Translations under genes and position numbers: made by a program
From: Anaeromyces robustus
Taxonomy: Eukaryota > Neocallimastigomycota > Neocallimastigomycetes > Neocallimastigales > Neocallimastigaceae
DNA: 64,000 bases
Reading direction: 5' to 3'
Assembly: GCA_002104895.1 (NCBI GenBank)
Contig: MCFG01000009.1
Location: 128,501 to 192,500 of the forward strand
In this document: positions 23,901 to 37,379 of the stretch, one piece after another
How positions within the stretch are numbered: position 1 is the stretch's first letter
Layout of the letters: each line of letters opens with the position of its first letter
Notes under the pieces: generated by a model
The model's input: only the letters and a program-made list of their open reading frames with translations
Databases searched by the model: none
Told to the model about the DNA's origin: nothing

Positions 23901-25114
23901 AACTTGTTCATTATTCTTTAATTTCAAATTTTCTAAATCAATCGTTAATGAATTAATTTTCTGTTCATATTGAATTTTTTCATCTTCTATATTGTTTGCT
24001 AAATTATTTAGTTCTTGTTCATATTTAATTTTATTATCTTCACTTTGTTTAATCTATATGTTATAATTTATATTTTAGAAAAAAGAAAATTAAAGTTAAA
24101 ATATATTATAGTAATAATTAAGTACAAAAACGAAAAAAAAATTAAAAAATAAAATAAAATAAAATAACAAATTGAGTAAATAATTATAAAAGTATATACA
24201 TTATTCGTTTTTTCATTTTCTAATTCAAATATTTTTTGCTTTAATTCATTCAATTCTTGTTCTTTTTGTTCTAAGGAAGATTGTGATATAATCAATTGTT
24301 CATTTAATTGGCTAATTGAACTATCTTTATCTTTAATTTTATTCTCTATTTCTTGATTAATATCAGAATTGTCTTGATTTTGTTTTTCATATTCTTTAAT
24401 TTTTAATTCATGTTCTTCTATTTGAACTTGTAACTCTTTATTTATTTTTTCTATTTCCTCTTTTTCATAAATCTTTTCTGATATCTCTTTCAATTCTTTG
24501 ATGTTCTCTTGAATTATATTTTCTTTTTCTTTCAACAATTCTTTTAATTTATTTAATTCTATATTTTTTTGATTTAATTTTTCATCAAAATCAATCTGAC
24601 TGTTATTATTCGCTTCTAATTCCCTATATTTTCTTTGTAACTCATCAAAGCTTTTGCTTTTATTTTCATATTCTAATTCTTTTTCATTATAATAATTTTT
24701 TAACTCCTCTAATTTTGTAGAATTCTCTTGAAAATCAGTTTCTAATTTTTTAATTGTTTCCTGTTGAGAATTAATAAAAACTTCTTTTGTTTTTAATAAG
24801 TCATTAAGATTTTGAATTTCATTAATTTTTTCATTTAATTGATTATTAATGATGTTAAATTGTTCTGTTTTTTCAAATAATAATTTCTGATAATTATTTA
24901 GTGAAGTAGAATTGTTTAAGGCATTTGTGGTTTCTGGTAGATTTAAATTTGATTTTTTTCTATTTAAATCATTATGAACTCTTTTTTTATCCTCTGTACC
25001 ATTACTTATACTATGATTTCTTGAAGCAGTCTATAATTTTTTTTTTATTACAAAAAAAAAAGAGAACATATATATATTACAGTATTAATATTATTATTAT
25101 TGTTGTTGTTGTTG

Positions 25115-25146
<32 letters not shown>

Positions 25147-25378
25147 TATTATTATTATTATTATTATTATAAAGTAAAATTTTATTAAAAATTACTCTTG
25201 CTTTTGGAGTTCCTGTAGATTTTTTCTGATATTGCTTTAACTATTATTTTTTTAAAAAAAAAATAATACATTAATATACAAGTCTTTCTTTTAACATATA
25301 AATATATAAAATAAAAAATTAGCATATATATAAATATACTCTTTGTTTTGCAAGACGAAGTTTTTCTTCTTTGTCCAT
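20989..25378 (-). CDS. Golgin-like long coiled-coil protein
   Basis: Five exons: 25340-25378, 25196-25240, 24200-25030, 21874-24053, 20989-21715; 1273 residues. The short first exons encode MDKEEKLRLAKQR and LKQYQKKSTGTPKAR. This Lys/Arg-rich helix with K-LA---LK-YQ recalls the extreme N-terminus of the cis-Golgi golgin GM130 (GOLGA2), where it binds p115. Residues of about 60-1020 are almost continuous heptad-type coiled coil rich in Glu, Lys, Gln, Asn and Leu. The last exon is different: a Ser/Pro/Tyr-rich tail (YSQSPQLSYN, HASPSLSNMPTPSQL) with one RRVEDVARVNEERNR helix, ending SYSQPGQYY. No transmembrane segment is seen. A Golgi tethering role is an inference from the N-terminal motif and overall architecture. 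A centrosomal or basal-body coiled coil is a fair alternative, given the flagellar neighbours. Confidence 0.75.
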
Positions 25379-25841
25379 TATTTACTGAATAAATAAACTT
25401 TATAAAATTTATGATATATATAATTATAATAATAATAATAATAATCTAAGTTAATTATTTGCAATTTAAAAAATAATAATTAATAATATATATAAGTTTT
25501 AAATTATTTATTTGTAATGATTTTTTTTAAATATAATCATAAATTTAATATAAATATTAAACATATATATTTAGAAATTTTTCTCTTTTACTTTGATTAA
25601 ATTACAAAAAATCTTACCTAAATCTAAATATATTATTTTTTGGTTATATATAAATAATTAATTTTATTACTTGTAATATATAATATTATTAGAAATTAAA
25701 ATAATAAAGGGAATTTTTCATGTTGAATCAATAATCAATAATATAAATACTATTATTTATTTGTTCGTTTTTTGATTTGTTTATTTGTTTGTTTAATTGC
25801 TATATTTACTTTCCTTTTTTTAAAAAACAAAAAAACTATTT

Positions 25842-25881
<40 letters not shown>

Positions 25882-26304
25882 TTTTTCTTTTTATTTAAAT
25901 TTTTATTGTTAATATATAGATAATTAACTTTTCTTTTAATATCACTATTTATTTTAAAATTATAAGATGAAACCCTTACAATAAAAACAATATATTATAA
26001 AAAATATAATTTTAAAATAATAACTTTTATAATAAATATTAATTATTATAAAATATTAAATTTTATTAAAACTAATAAGATATATTAATTAATTATTAAA
26101 AATCTATCAATAATATTCATTTAAGAAAATTTTATTTATATGTCTTTTATCCAGAAAAGAAATATTTTAGTATATTAGTATAGGAGTTTAAAAAATATAT
26201 TTATTAAACTTTACCCATTATAATTAACAATATTTTTTCTTTTTTCATTTTATTTTATTTAATTATTTACTTAGTTAATACCTAATTATTTTATTAATAA
26301 AAAA
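25379..26304. other. Divergent intergenic region, golgin-like / Rab-like genes
   Basis: The 926 bp separate two head-to-head genes and should contain both promoters. The sequence is A/T with a TTTG-rich patch near 25760-25795 and a (TTTA)n run near 25845-25880. Nothing else was recognised. Confidence 0.55.
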
Positions 26305-28026
<1,722 letters not shown>

Positions 28027-28168
28027 TTTTATTATAAATATAAATCTATTAAAAAAGCAACTTTAAAAAAAAAAAAAAAAAAAACTCTAAATAAATAAAA
28101 ATATATTTTATTTATATTTATTTTTTTTAATGAAAATGATATTAATTACATTTAATATTGTATTATAC

Positions 28169-28516
28169 GTTAAAATAAAATATATTTAATAAAATAATAT
28201 ATATATATTTACAAAAAAATTTAATGTATGAAAATTATGAAATTAAACATTAATTTTCTGTTTTAAAATCAACTTTTGAATTATTTGTCAATTCAGAGGA
28301 TAAATTACCATTACCATCTCTTGATATTGCTTTTGAAATATTCTAAAATAAAATATATTTAATAAAATAATATATATATATTTACAAAAAATTTAATGTA
28401 TGAAAATTATGAAATTAAACATTGATTTTCTGTTTTAAAATCAATTTTTGAATTATTTGTCAATTCAGAGGATAAATTGCCATTACCATCTCTTGATATT
28501 GCTTTTGAAATATTCT
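28169..28516. repeat. Tandem duplication of the last RAB28 exon (two ~173-bp copies)
   Basis: Bases of about 28169-28342 and 28344-28516 are near identical over their whole length, covering flanking intron or 3' sequence, an acceptor AG and the exon. They differ at a handful of positions, one of which creates a stop codon in the distal copy. Confidence 0.93.
28250..28342 (-). other. Duplicate terminal exon of RAB28, lacking the CaaX box
   Basis: Read on the minus strand, this copy has its own acceptor (TTTTAG) at 28343-28344, opens in the same phase as the proximal exon and encodes the same 30 residues except Ile to Val (NSKVDFKTEN). A C-to-T change then turns CAA into TAA at 28250-28252. 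The bases that would encode Cys-Leu-Ile-Ser are still present after the stop. If used by alternative splicing it would give a RAB28 without prenylation motif; otherwise it is a fresh pseudo-exon in the 3' UTR. Confidence 0.8.
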
Positions 28517-29381
28517 AATAATAATTATTTAAGAATAAATAAGTTAAATTTAATGAAGGTTTTACTTATAATATATATATAATTCAAACCTTTGAATCAT
28601 ATTGCTTTCTATAATATGTTATTCCTAATAAATTTGATGTAATTTGTAAAAACATATTATTAATATTTTCACCAGTTTTTGCTGATACATGAAAGCTATT
28701 CAATTTATTATTGGTTACAAAATTATCATGTAACTCTTTTGAAACTGTTTGCATATGATATAAATCAACTATTTAATTAATTTCCATTAAATGAAATTTA
28801 ATTAATAAAAATGTAATTAACATAATATAAAACTTATTTATTAAATTCATTAAAATATATCATATAAAACATTAATACTTTTATTCCCAACACAGGCAAT
28901 ATAAGGATTATTCTTTTTTGATTGTTTTGAAGATAAAGTTTTATTAATAATATTTAACCATTTCTCTAAATTTTGAAAACTTAATGTATGTGTAACATCA
29001 TAACATAATAAAATTGCTTGAGCACCATATAGATAATTAGATATCATTCTATTATTTATTGCTTGCCCTCCAATATCCCAAATTTGAATATTTGCTGATA
29101 CATCGCCTTATTTTTAAAATTATAATTTTAATAAAAATTAAACACATAAATAAAATATATATAATGTTTATAAAAAAAATATAAATTAATATACCACTTA
29201 AATTAATTCTTTTTGAATAAAAATCTAATCCTACGGTTTGTTCATATTGAACAGGAAAAGTATCTTGAGTAAATTTTTGAGCTATTGAGGTTTTGCCAGA
29301 TATTTCATTTCCAAGCATAACAATTTTTATCTGTGGTTCGTCATATTGTTTGGATAATTTCTCTACACTTTGTTCAAGCAT
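28407..29381 (-). CDS. RAB28: RAB28-family small GTPase
   Basis: Four exons: 29195-29381, 28879-29106, 28590-28768, 28407-28514; 233 residues. Signature parts match animal RAB28 rather than other Rabs. P-loop is GNEISGKT (24-31), switch I is QYEQTVGLDFYSKRINL, and G3 is IQIWDIGGQ with Gly-Gly (72-77). NYLYGAQAILLCYDVTHTLS follows, then G4 GNKID (136-140) and G5 FHVSAKTGEN. The last four residues are CLIS, a CaaX box, as expected for RAB28, which is farnesylated. In animals and trypanosomes RAB28 works with the BBSome/intraflagellar transport system and vesicle shedding at cilia. Here a zoospore flagellum function is likely. The last exon is duplicated in tandem just downstream, and the extra copy has lost the CaaX. 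The first exon is 539 bp from the divergent SHIPPO gene. Confidence 0.9.
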
Positions 29382-29920
29382 TTCTCTTCAATGAATAATT
29401 AAAATAAAAAAGCTTTTTCGTTATTATTCAAAGCTAATTAATTAGAAATAATATAAATATTAAAATATATTAATGTTTAATTAATTTCTAATTAAAAAGA
29501 AAGCCACAAATTTAATTAAAATTTTTAATTAAAAATAAAATTAATTATTAAAAAAATAATTGTGGATTATCATATAGCTTAATAGCTTAATATATATTAA
29601 TATATATATAGCGTAACCTTTTTATTTATTAAAGTAATAATTTTCCTCAATTTTAACCCTCTACACATATTAATTTTAAATTTAGTAACTTTAAAGATAA
29701 AAAAAAATATAAAAAATAAAAATAAAATAAATATAATTTTAAGAATGGGAAGAAAAATAAAAAGAAGGCATATATTATATTTTAATTTTTTATATAGTTT
29801 TATTTCTATTATTTTTTAAAAAATTTATTTAAAAAATAACATTCTACATAATTGTCATAATTAAAATAAATAGTTTTAAATGTGTAATTAAATTAATAAT
29901 GTACGATTGTTTATTCTAAT
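29382..29920. promoter_or_regulatory. Shared divergent 5' region of RAB28 and the SHIPPO gene
   Basis: These 539 bp lie between two start codons pointing apart, so both promoters must lie in or next to this short interval. Both genes are candidate flagellar genes, which would suit joint control. I looked for an RFX X-box-like palindrome and did not see a convincing one. The site call rests on position only. Confidence 0.5.
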
Positions 29921-30871
29921 ATGTCTACAAAACAACATATTAACGAAAATAATACCGAAAATGAGAATATTAATGAAAATATTAGTGATAAAATTAATTC
30001 CAAGCTTAATCATTCATTATCAAAATTGTCAGTCAAAGATATAGATGAAAATGGAAATGAAAATGTAATCGATAATTCAGATATATCAAATAATAAGGTA
30101 TTTAGTTATTCAACAATAATAAATAAGTATAATGAGAATGAAAATTATCATAAACAATTCAAAATGAAGAAACAATTATATAATTTTACAAAAAGAGAAA
30201 TAAGTGGTTATAGAACAGGAATGGGAGAATATATTCCTACAAATAACACATTACCTTTAACTAATTTTGCCATTCCTACTCCGGGTCCATCAGATTATTA
30301 TTGTAATTCAGGTAAATCAGGATATGAGTATACTATGTTAGGAAGACCACAAGAAAAAAATAATAGTATTGGACCTGGACCAGCATCTGCAAACACAAGA
30401 TTAAAAGAAAAATACCCCTATTGGACAATTGGGGAGAAATTATATTATCCAAAAAGTATTTATTTATATATATTAACGTTTAATTTTATAATTTTATAAT
30501 AAATGATTAATTATTTATTTACAAAAATGAATTAAGATCAATTTGATAATGGGGTACCAGGGCCATATTATTCGTTACCAGATATTCAATTTGACGGTCA
30601 AAAAGTTACTCTTAAATCAAGGCATTATACTAAACGTATTAATAAAATATCATATTGAATTAATATACTATATATTATATATATTATATAATATTGAGTT
30701 TATTTTTTATATTATTATATACAAATATCGTAAAATTAAAATTATAATTTAAATTATGCATATAAGGTGAAATACAGCCTAGTCCGTCAGATTATAACTG
30801 TAGAAAAGAAACACCTGATGGACCATATTATTCATTTGGCAGAAAATACCAAAAAACAAGTATAGAAAAAA

Positions 30872-30914
<43 letters not shown>

Positions 30915-32249
30915 AATTTTTTCATAAATCTAAGAATTATATATATTATTCATTGAATATATATTAATAATAGTACAAGATAATCCAGGGGTCGGCGAAT
31001 ATTCTGTTTTATATGATTATTTATCTACATTAAAGCAAAGTCCAAAATATTCTTTTCATTCAAAACCAGGAATAGGGCTTTTTGACGATGCAGCAATCAA
31101 TAGTAAAATTATAAATAATTATTAAATTAATTTTTTATTTTTTATTTTTATTAATCTAATATTAATTATATTAAAATATATTTAAATTGAAAATAGTGGG
31201 TACGCCTGGTGCTAATAAGTATAATATTAAAGAAAAACCTTCTAATATATATGCTTCAATTAAAGGGAAATATAAAGATGATAGAGGAAATGGAAATCCA
31301 GCACCAAATAATTTTGAAATTCCATCTTCGATACTAAATCAAAATAATTTTACATTTACGGGAAAGCCATTGAATGGTATAATATATCATTAATTTTAAT
31401 TTAATTATGATCATTTTTATTTTAAATAATATATAAATGATATATTTAAATTTACAAAAATATAAATAAAAACATTATTAATAATATAATAGAATATGAA
31501 AAAAAAGCGGATGAACCTGGTCCAGTAAATTATAAACCACAGTATAATGAAATATTAAGAAAAAGTCCAATGTATTCATTTGGTAAAGCTGATAGATCAA
31601 ATAATAAAAGTAAGTTTAATATTATTACTAATATTTTTATATAAAAGCTTATCCAAATGATAATATTAAATATATTAATATAACAATAAACAGCTATAAG
31701 TAATAAACCAGGTCCAATACATGATGTAACGTATGAAAACATTGCCTATAATACTATTCCTAAGATAACTATAAAAGGTAAGGCAAAAGTGAAGATACCG
31801 AAAACACCAGGTCCATCTGATTATTTTAAAGATTTAATGAATATTCCAATAAAGCTTGAAAAAATAAGAAGGACACCAAAGATTCAAAAGTATTTTGGAT
31901 CAGGAAGAAGTAATTTAAAATATTCAAAAATAGTTTATAAATGACTTAATTGAATATTATTTTAACAAAATTAATAATACTATTTTTATATATTATAGAG
32001 GAACCAAAAAAAGTACCACCAACACCAGGACCAGGATCATATGATAATGATAAAATCATTAAATATCAGTCTTCACCAACTTATTCAATGGGTAAAAAGT
32101 TAAATGGAAAGACCAATACCTGTCATACTGAGTTTAATTATACTATATCAGAAAAACCAAAAGAAGGAATTAAATTCAAAGGAAGGATGTCAAATTATGT
32201 TCTTACTTTTCCAAGTAATCGTATTAATATTATTAAATCTAAAGTCTAG
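29921..32249 (+). CDS. SHIPPO/STPGR-repeat protein (ODF3/CIMAP-like)
   Basis: Eight exons: 29921-30455, 30537-30635, 30767-30859, 30974-31102, 31197-31376, 31493-31609, 31694-31909, 31999-32249; 539 residues, all junctions in the same phase 1. After a disordered 90-residue Asn/Glu-rich start come repeated Pro-Gly-Pro units: PTPGPSDYYC, IGPGPASANT, GVPGPYYSLP, QPSPSDYNC, NPGVGEYSV, GTPGANKYNI, EPGPVNYKP, KPGPIHD, KTPGPSDYF and PTPGPGSYDND. They are often paired with PxYSFG or PTYSMG. This is the STPGR (SHIPPO) repeat pattern of ODF3/CIMAP proteins, which sit on or in axonemal microtubules of sperm and flagella. The uniform intron phase with roughly one repeat per exon suggests growth by exon duplication. 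A flagellar microtubule inner or associated role is inferred from the family. The in-frame read-through at 31910 was replaced by a GT at 31910 because that restores the repeat. Confidence 0.85.
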
Positions 32250-32588
32250 AATAATATTTACAAATATTATAAATTATTATATATAGTATTATTAATTTTC
32301 ATATATATTATATCTTTATATTTGGCAATTATATATAATGTATTATATTAAATATAAAGCATAATCAGTTTAATAATTTTTCAAATACAATTATTGAAAA
32401 TTTTATTTGAATTTTATTTTTGTTAATAACCATATATATATTTGAATAAAATTATATATATATTAATATAAATTCATATAGTTTTAATATTGTAATTATT
32501 AATAAAGATAAATATATTAATAATAAACAAATATAAAATGAAAAGATAATTTTTCAACATAGATATTAGAATTAATTATAATAACTAT
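32250..32588. other. Short convergent intergenic region
   Basis: 339 A/T-rich bases lie between the stop codons of the SHIPPO gene (+) and the ferrochelatase-family gene (-). Nothing was recognised beyond A/T runs. Confidence 0.6.
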
Positions 32589-34745
32589 TTAAAGATTTGA
32601 ATGTACAATTAGTTTTGAATGCTTTGTACAATTTTTTTTTAAACATTTTTTACAAACACTTATATATTGTCGATCACCTATTTTTAAAATCGGATCATTG
32701 TTTAAAGCTTGATATACCATATTTGCAATACATCTCATGTAACACCATTTTCCACATAAATAATCAGTTTGTTTTATTTCGTTAATACCAATCTAAATAA
32801 ATATATAAATAAATTTTTTGTTAGTTATTAATATTATTCTTTAATTGCTATAAATTATTATTTAATTATTTAATTATTATTTCTATATAAATTATAATGT
32901 TAACCTTTTTTGCAAATGATTCACCCATTTCAATTTCATATATAAACATTCTTTCTAATAAGTCCATTGAAAATATTAGAGGAATTAATAAAACCTGTGA
33001 AAATCCATTATTTTTAATATTCTTTAATGTATTATTAATATTTGGTCCAAAGTTTTCTGTAATGCCATTTGATGATTGCCAACAAACAGTATAAGAATAT
33101 TCATTTCTTAATTTTGACATAACACTTTGAATTGTCGATATAACTTCTTTTTTATAATTATTATTTTCATTATTATATGATGAATAGGTTGATTGAGCAC
33201 AGAATAATAAAAATATTCTGGAACTATCGTTATCATTAAATGTTATAATTTTTTCATTAATTTCTTTTGCAATACACTAAATTAAAAATAATATTAAAAT
33301 ATAAAAATATATAATATTAATACTTATATAAAAAAATCAAATATTTAATATATACAATTTTTTAAAACCTCTATTAATTCTGGGTATTTAGCCCAATTAT
33401 CTACAATTTTCCATCCAATTTTTTTATCTTTGTCTAAGATTTCAATATATTCTTCAATATCTGCCATTATTCGTGAAGTATAAGAATCAGAATAATGTGG
33501 ATTATTAAATAGTATAACAACTTTTGACACTTTATCAGCAATTATTTTTCTTACTGTTGTTGAAATTTTATCTATACCATTATTTTTTGCATAATATAAT
33601 TTATGAGGAGCTATATTATTATTTAAAATATTTTATCAATTAGTTTATTATATTTAAATTCATTTATTGTATATGATTACATACCTGTTAGTGATGATAT
33701 TTTATTCATATATAATTCAAATATTTTCCTTTGTTTTGCTGCCCATAAATTATTTAATATTTTTGGATTATTAATACTATTTTTATCTTGTAACAAAAAT
33801 ATTTTACTATATTTTGTTGCCATCCAAGAACTGATGGATTTATGAAAAGGTAAATTTACAGATGTAAATATTGATTTGAAAAACTCTGAAAATTCTGTTG
33901 CTTTTTTAGGATTACCATTATTAATAATAAGTATTGCTGTTTTCTTTTTTCTATATATAATAAAATATATAATAGTTTATTTATATATTATTAGATTATT
34001 ATGTTTACAATTTAAAGCAAATATCATAATAATAATTAGTTTATAAAATTTTCGTTATTAAAATTTATTTATTTTTATAATTCAATTAAATAATATCTTA
34101 CCCTTTAACCTCTTTTGATAATTCTTTATCAGTAATATTAAAATTATTAAATATTTCATTTGTTGTTGGAGGAAAGGCATCATCTACAATATTAATATTT
34201 TCATTTGACTCTATACATTTATCAATATTTTCTTCAATAATATTATTAATATCATTTTTTGAATTTCTTTTTATTAAGTCATTATTTATTTTTATATCAT
34301 CATTATTAAAATCATTAATGTTAATTTCATTTTCATTATTATTTATATAATTTAAATTTTTAGAATTAGAAGGATCATCAGTTTTCATAGGTAATTTATT
34401 TGCCACATTTATTAACTTTTTTACTGGATTCATACTCTTAGAACCTAAATTTAAATTAATAGGAATAGGAATTCCTACAGCATTTGAACTATCATTATTA
34501 TCTTTAATTGATTCTGTATTATTCTTTGTTAATTTTTTATTATTTTTTAATTTTAAAGGATTATTTAATATTTCTTCGTTTTTGTTTTCAATTTTATTTA
34601 TTTCTGAATTTTCTTTTATTGAGTTAATTAATTCTTTTAAATTACATAATTCAGATTTAATCGTGGAACATTTTTCATTAATATCTTTTATAGAGTTCCT
34701 ATTTATTAATGTTTTTCCTTCTTCTTTAAGTATTATAGTAAGCAT
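32589..34745 (-). CDS. Ferrochelatase-family protein with degenerate active site
   Basis: Exons: 34102-34745, 33685-33950, about 33357-33610, 32905-33276, 32589-32792; about 579 residues. The first 214 residues are Asn/Lys-rich and disordered. The rest follows ferrochelatase (HemH/Hem15) end to end: KTAILIINNGNP, APHKLYYAK, PHYSDSYTSRI, IGWKIVDNW, YTVCWQSS, VLLIPLIFSMDLLERM. Active-site parts are lost. The catalytic His of SAHS is Gln (CAQS, codon 33193-33195), GGGSP is replaced by INNP, FRY by AKNN, and the His of DHIE by Leu. The C-terminus keeps CKKCLKKNC, exactly the C-x2-C-x4-C of [2Fe-2S] ferrochelatases, but the fourth ligand Cys is Asp in YSDS. Probably a non-catalytic fold member. 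The exon 3/4 junction is unclear: GT-AG use at 33355 shifts the frame, while a donor at GAG|GTTTTA (exon ending 33369) keeps it. The start lies 91 bp after the upstream gene's stop and the two may be one gene. Confidence 0.75.
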
Positions 34746-34874
34746 TATTTATTAATATAATTAATTAATTAAAAAAAAGGTTAAATATTAATTGATTAAT
34801 TATTTTTATAATTTTTTTATTATTTATTAATATTTATTATTTATTTTTTCTTATTATTTTATTATTATTATTAC
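34724..34874 (-). other. Candidate intron joining the Trp-motif and ferrochelatase-like reading frames
   Basis: Read on the minus strand, AAC-AAA-G|GTAATAATAA (exon end 34875) and TTAAAG|AAGAAGG (exon start 34723) form a 151-bp GT-AG intron. It removes the stop at 34837-34839 and joins the two frames in matching phase (1 and 1), giving ...LENK-E-EGKTLINRN... . The 91 bp between the two reading frames is far shorter than any other gene spacing in the window. Whether it is spliced this way is inference. Confidence 0.55.
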
Positions 34875-35153
34875 CTTTGTTTTCCAAATTATCCCATGAA
34901 AAAATATCGTTTTTAATATTTTTAATTTCATTTTCATCATTACCATTCCAAACATATATTAATGAATCATTTTTATTATTCTCTTTTGTATCATAATTAT
35001 AAACCCATAAGTGGTTTAATGAATTAGAAGTTTTATTCATTATTAAATTTGATTTTTCGTTTGTTTGCTTTTTAATATTTTCTTCTTTATTATTATTATA
35101 TTTCTTTTGTTTATCAATTTGTAAAATATTTTTTAATAAATTAATATTGTTTA

Positions 35154-35189
<36 letters not shown>

Positions 35190-35358
35190 CATCATCATTG
35201 TTATTATCATTATTATTGTTATTATTGTTATTATTATTCATCATAGAACTTTTATTATTTAACTCATCTATATTATTCTTCCATATATAATACAGTATTT
35301 CAGAATTTTCATGTAATCTACTATTATTTTTATTCTTATTACGATTTTCAGTAGATAA

Positions 35359-35402
<44 letters not shown>

Positions 35403-37324
35403 TATTAATTTTTGTTAATTTTTTTTCATATTCATTTTCAGCAATTGATTTATCATTATCATTATTGTTTTTTTGTTTCCAAATATGATTAATAATTGAT
35501 TTCTTAGTATTATTATTATAGTATTTATATTCATTTTTAGCTATTAAATTTTCATTCTTAGTATCATTATTTTTTTTGTTTAAATCCTTAGTAACAGGCA
35601 TATTTATTACATCATTTTTCCAAATATGATTAATAATCATTTCTTCATTGGAATTATCATTATCATTATTCCTCCAATTGATAATTTTATTATTATTATC
35701 TTTCGAATGATTATATTTTGGTTTCCACATATAATTAATAATAGATTCATCATTTGAATTATTAATATCATTTTTAATATCATCAGCATCATTATTATTA
35801 TTATAATTTTCATGATTTATTTCGGAATTCCATAAATGATTAATAATTGAAGTATTACTGTTATTCTCAGCTTTCCATAAATATTGTAAAATAGATTCAT
35901 CATTCCGATTTTCATTAATAATTTGTCTCCATATGTGATTCATAATGTTTTCTTTAAATTCATTTTGATTTTGTTCATTTTTCCAAAGATAGTTTAATAT
36001 TTCAACATCACATTCTATATTATTTCCAATTTTCCAAATATAATCAATTATTAGTTTATTATTTTCTTTAGATTTCCATACGTTATTAATAATTGATTCT
36101 TTATCGTTATTCCTAGGTTTCCATGAAAAATTAATTACAAATTCATCATTGCAATTTTTTTCATTTTTTATTTTCCATATATATTTGGGTATAGTTTGAT
36201 CATTATTATTTTCAGTATTTTTTTTCCATATTTGATTTATAATAAATTCTTCAAATTTCTGTTTTTTATTATCATCACTATTTTTCCAAATATAATTTAA
36301 TATTTTTGCGTTTTCTTCGTTATTTCCGTATTGCCATATATTTTTAATTATTAATTCATTATTGTTATTATCATATTTCCATATATTATTTATAATAGAT
36401 TCATCATAATTATTGTTTGAAATCCATAAATGCTTTAATATATCATTATTATCATTCTTATCATTATTCCATAGATAATTTAAAATTTTATTACGAGTAT
36501 TATCATTATAATCATTATCATTATTTATGTTATATTTCTTATTTTCATTAGGATAATCATTATTTTCTTGTTTCCATATATTTTGTAATATAAAATTATT
36601 TCTATCAATATTATTTTCCGATTTCCATGTATTTTGTAATATTAATTCATTTTCTATTTTATTATTTTTATTATGATTATTTAAAAATGTATCATTATAA
36701 TTATCGTCTTTCCATATATAAGAGAAAACATCTACTATATTACTGTTATTTCTGTTATTCCATATATTATTAATTTTATTTCTAATTTTTATTTCATTAT
36801 TTTCTTCATGTTTATTATTATAATCAATAGGTTTCCACAAGTGATCTAAAATTAATTCATTTTGCTTATTATTTTTGTTTTCTGATGAATTTAATAGTTT
36901 GTCATTATTTTGACTTTTTTTATAATCTTGGTTATCCTTTTTCCATACATAATTCAAAATATTAGACTTATTATTATTTATTATGGTGTGATCTTGATCT
37001 TTCCATATATAATTAATAACTGATTCATCATTTTTATTTTTAATTATATTGTTATTACTTTTTAAGCTATTATTATCAATTAATTCATTATTTTTATTAG
37101 ATAAATCTTTTTCTATTAATGCATCATTTTTAGCCTTATTTTCATATTCATTTGTAGTAATATATTTACATGAATTATTAATAATATTACTAATTTCATT
37201 TTTTTCATTAATTATATTATTATTTAAGTTAATATTTTTTCTTATAGGTCTATATAAGCTTTCTGATTTCCATATATAATCATTTGATAATTCTTCATCA
37301 ATATTTGCGCTAAAATCATTTAAT

Positions 37325-37379
<55 letters not shown>

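Noticed and set aside
29382-29920. An RFX X-box controlling the RAB28/SHIPPO pair
   Set aside because: No convincing GTNRCC...RGYAAC palindrome was found. The string GCGTAACC at about 29612 is only a weak half-site.
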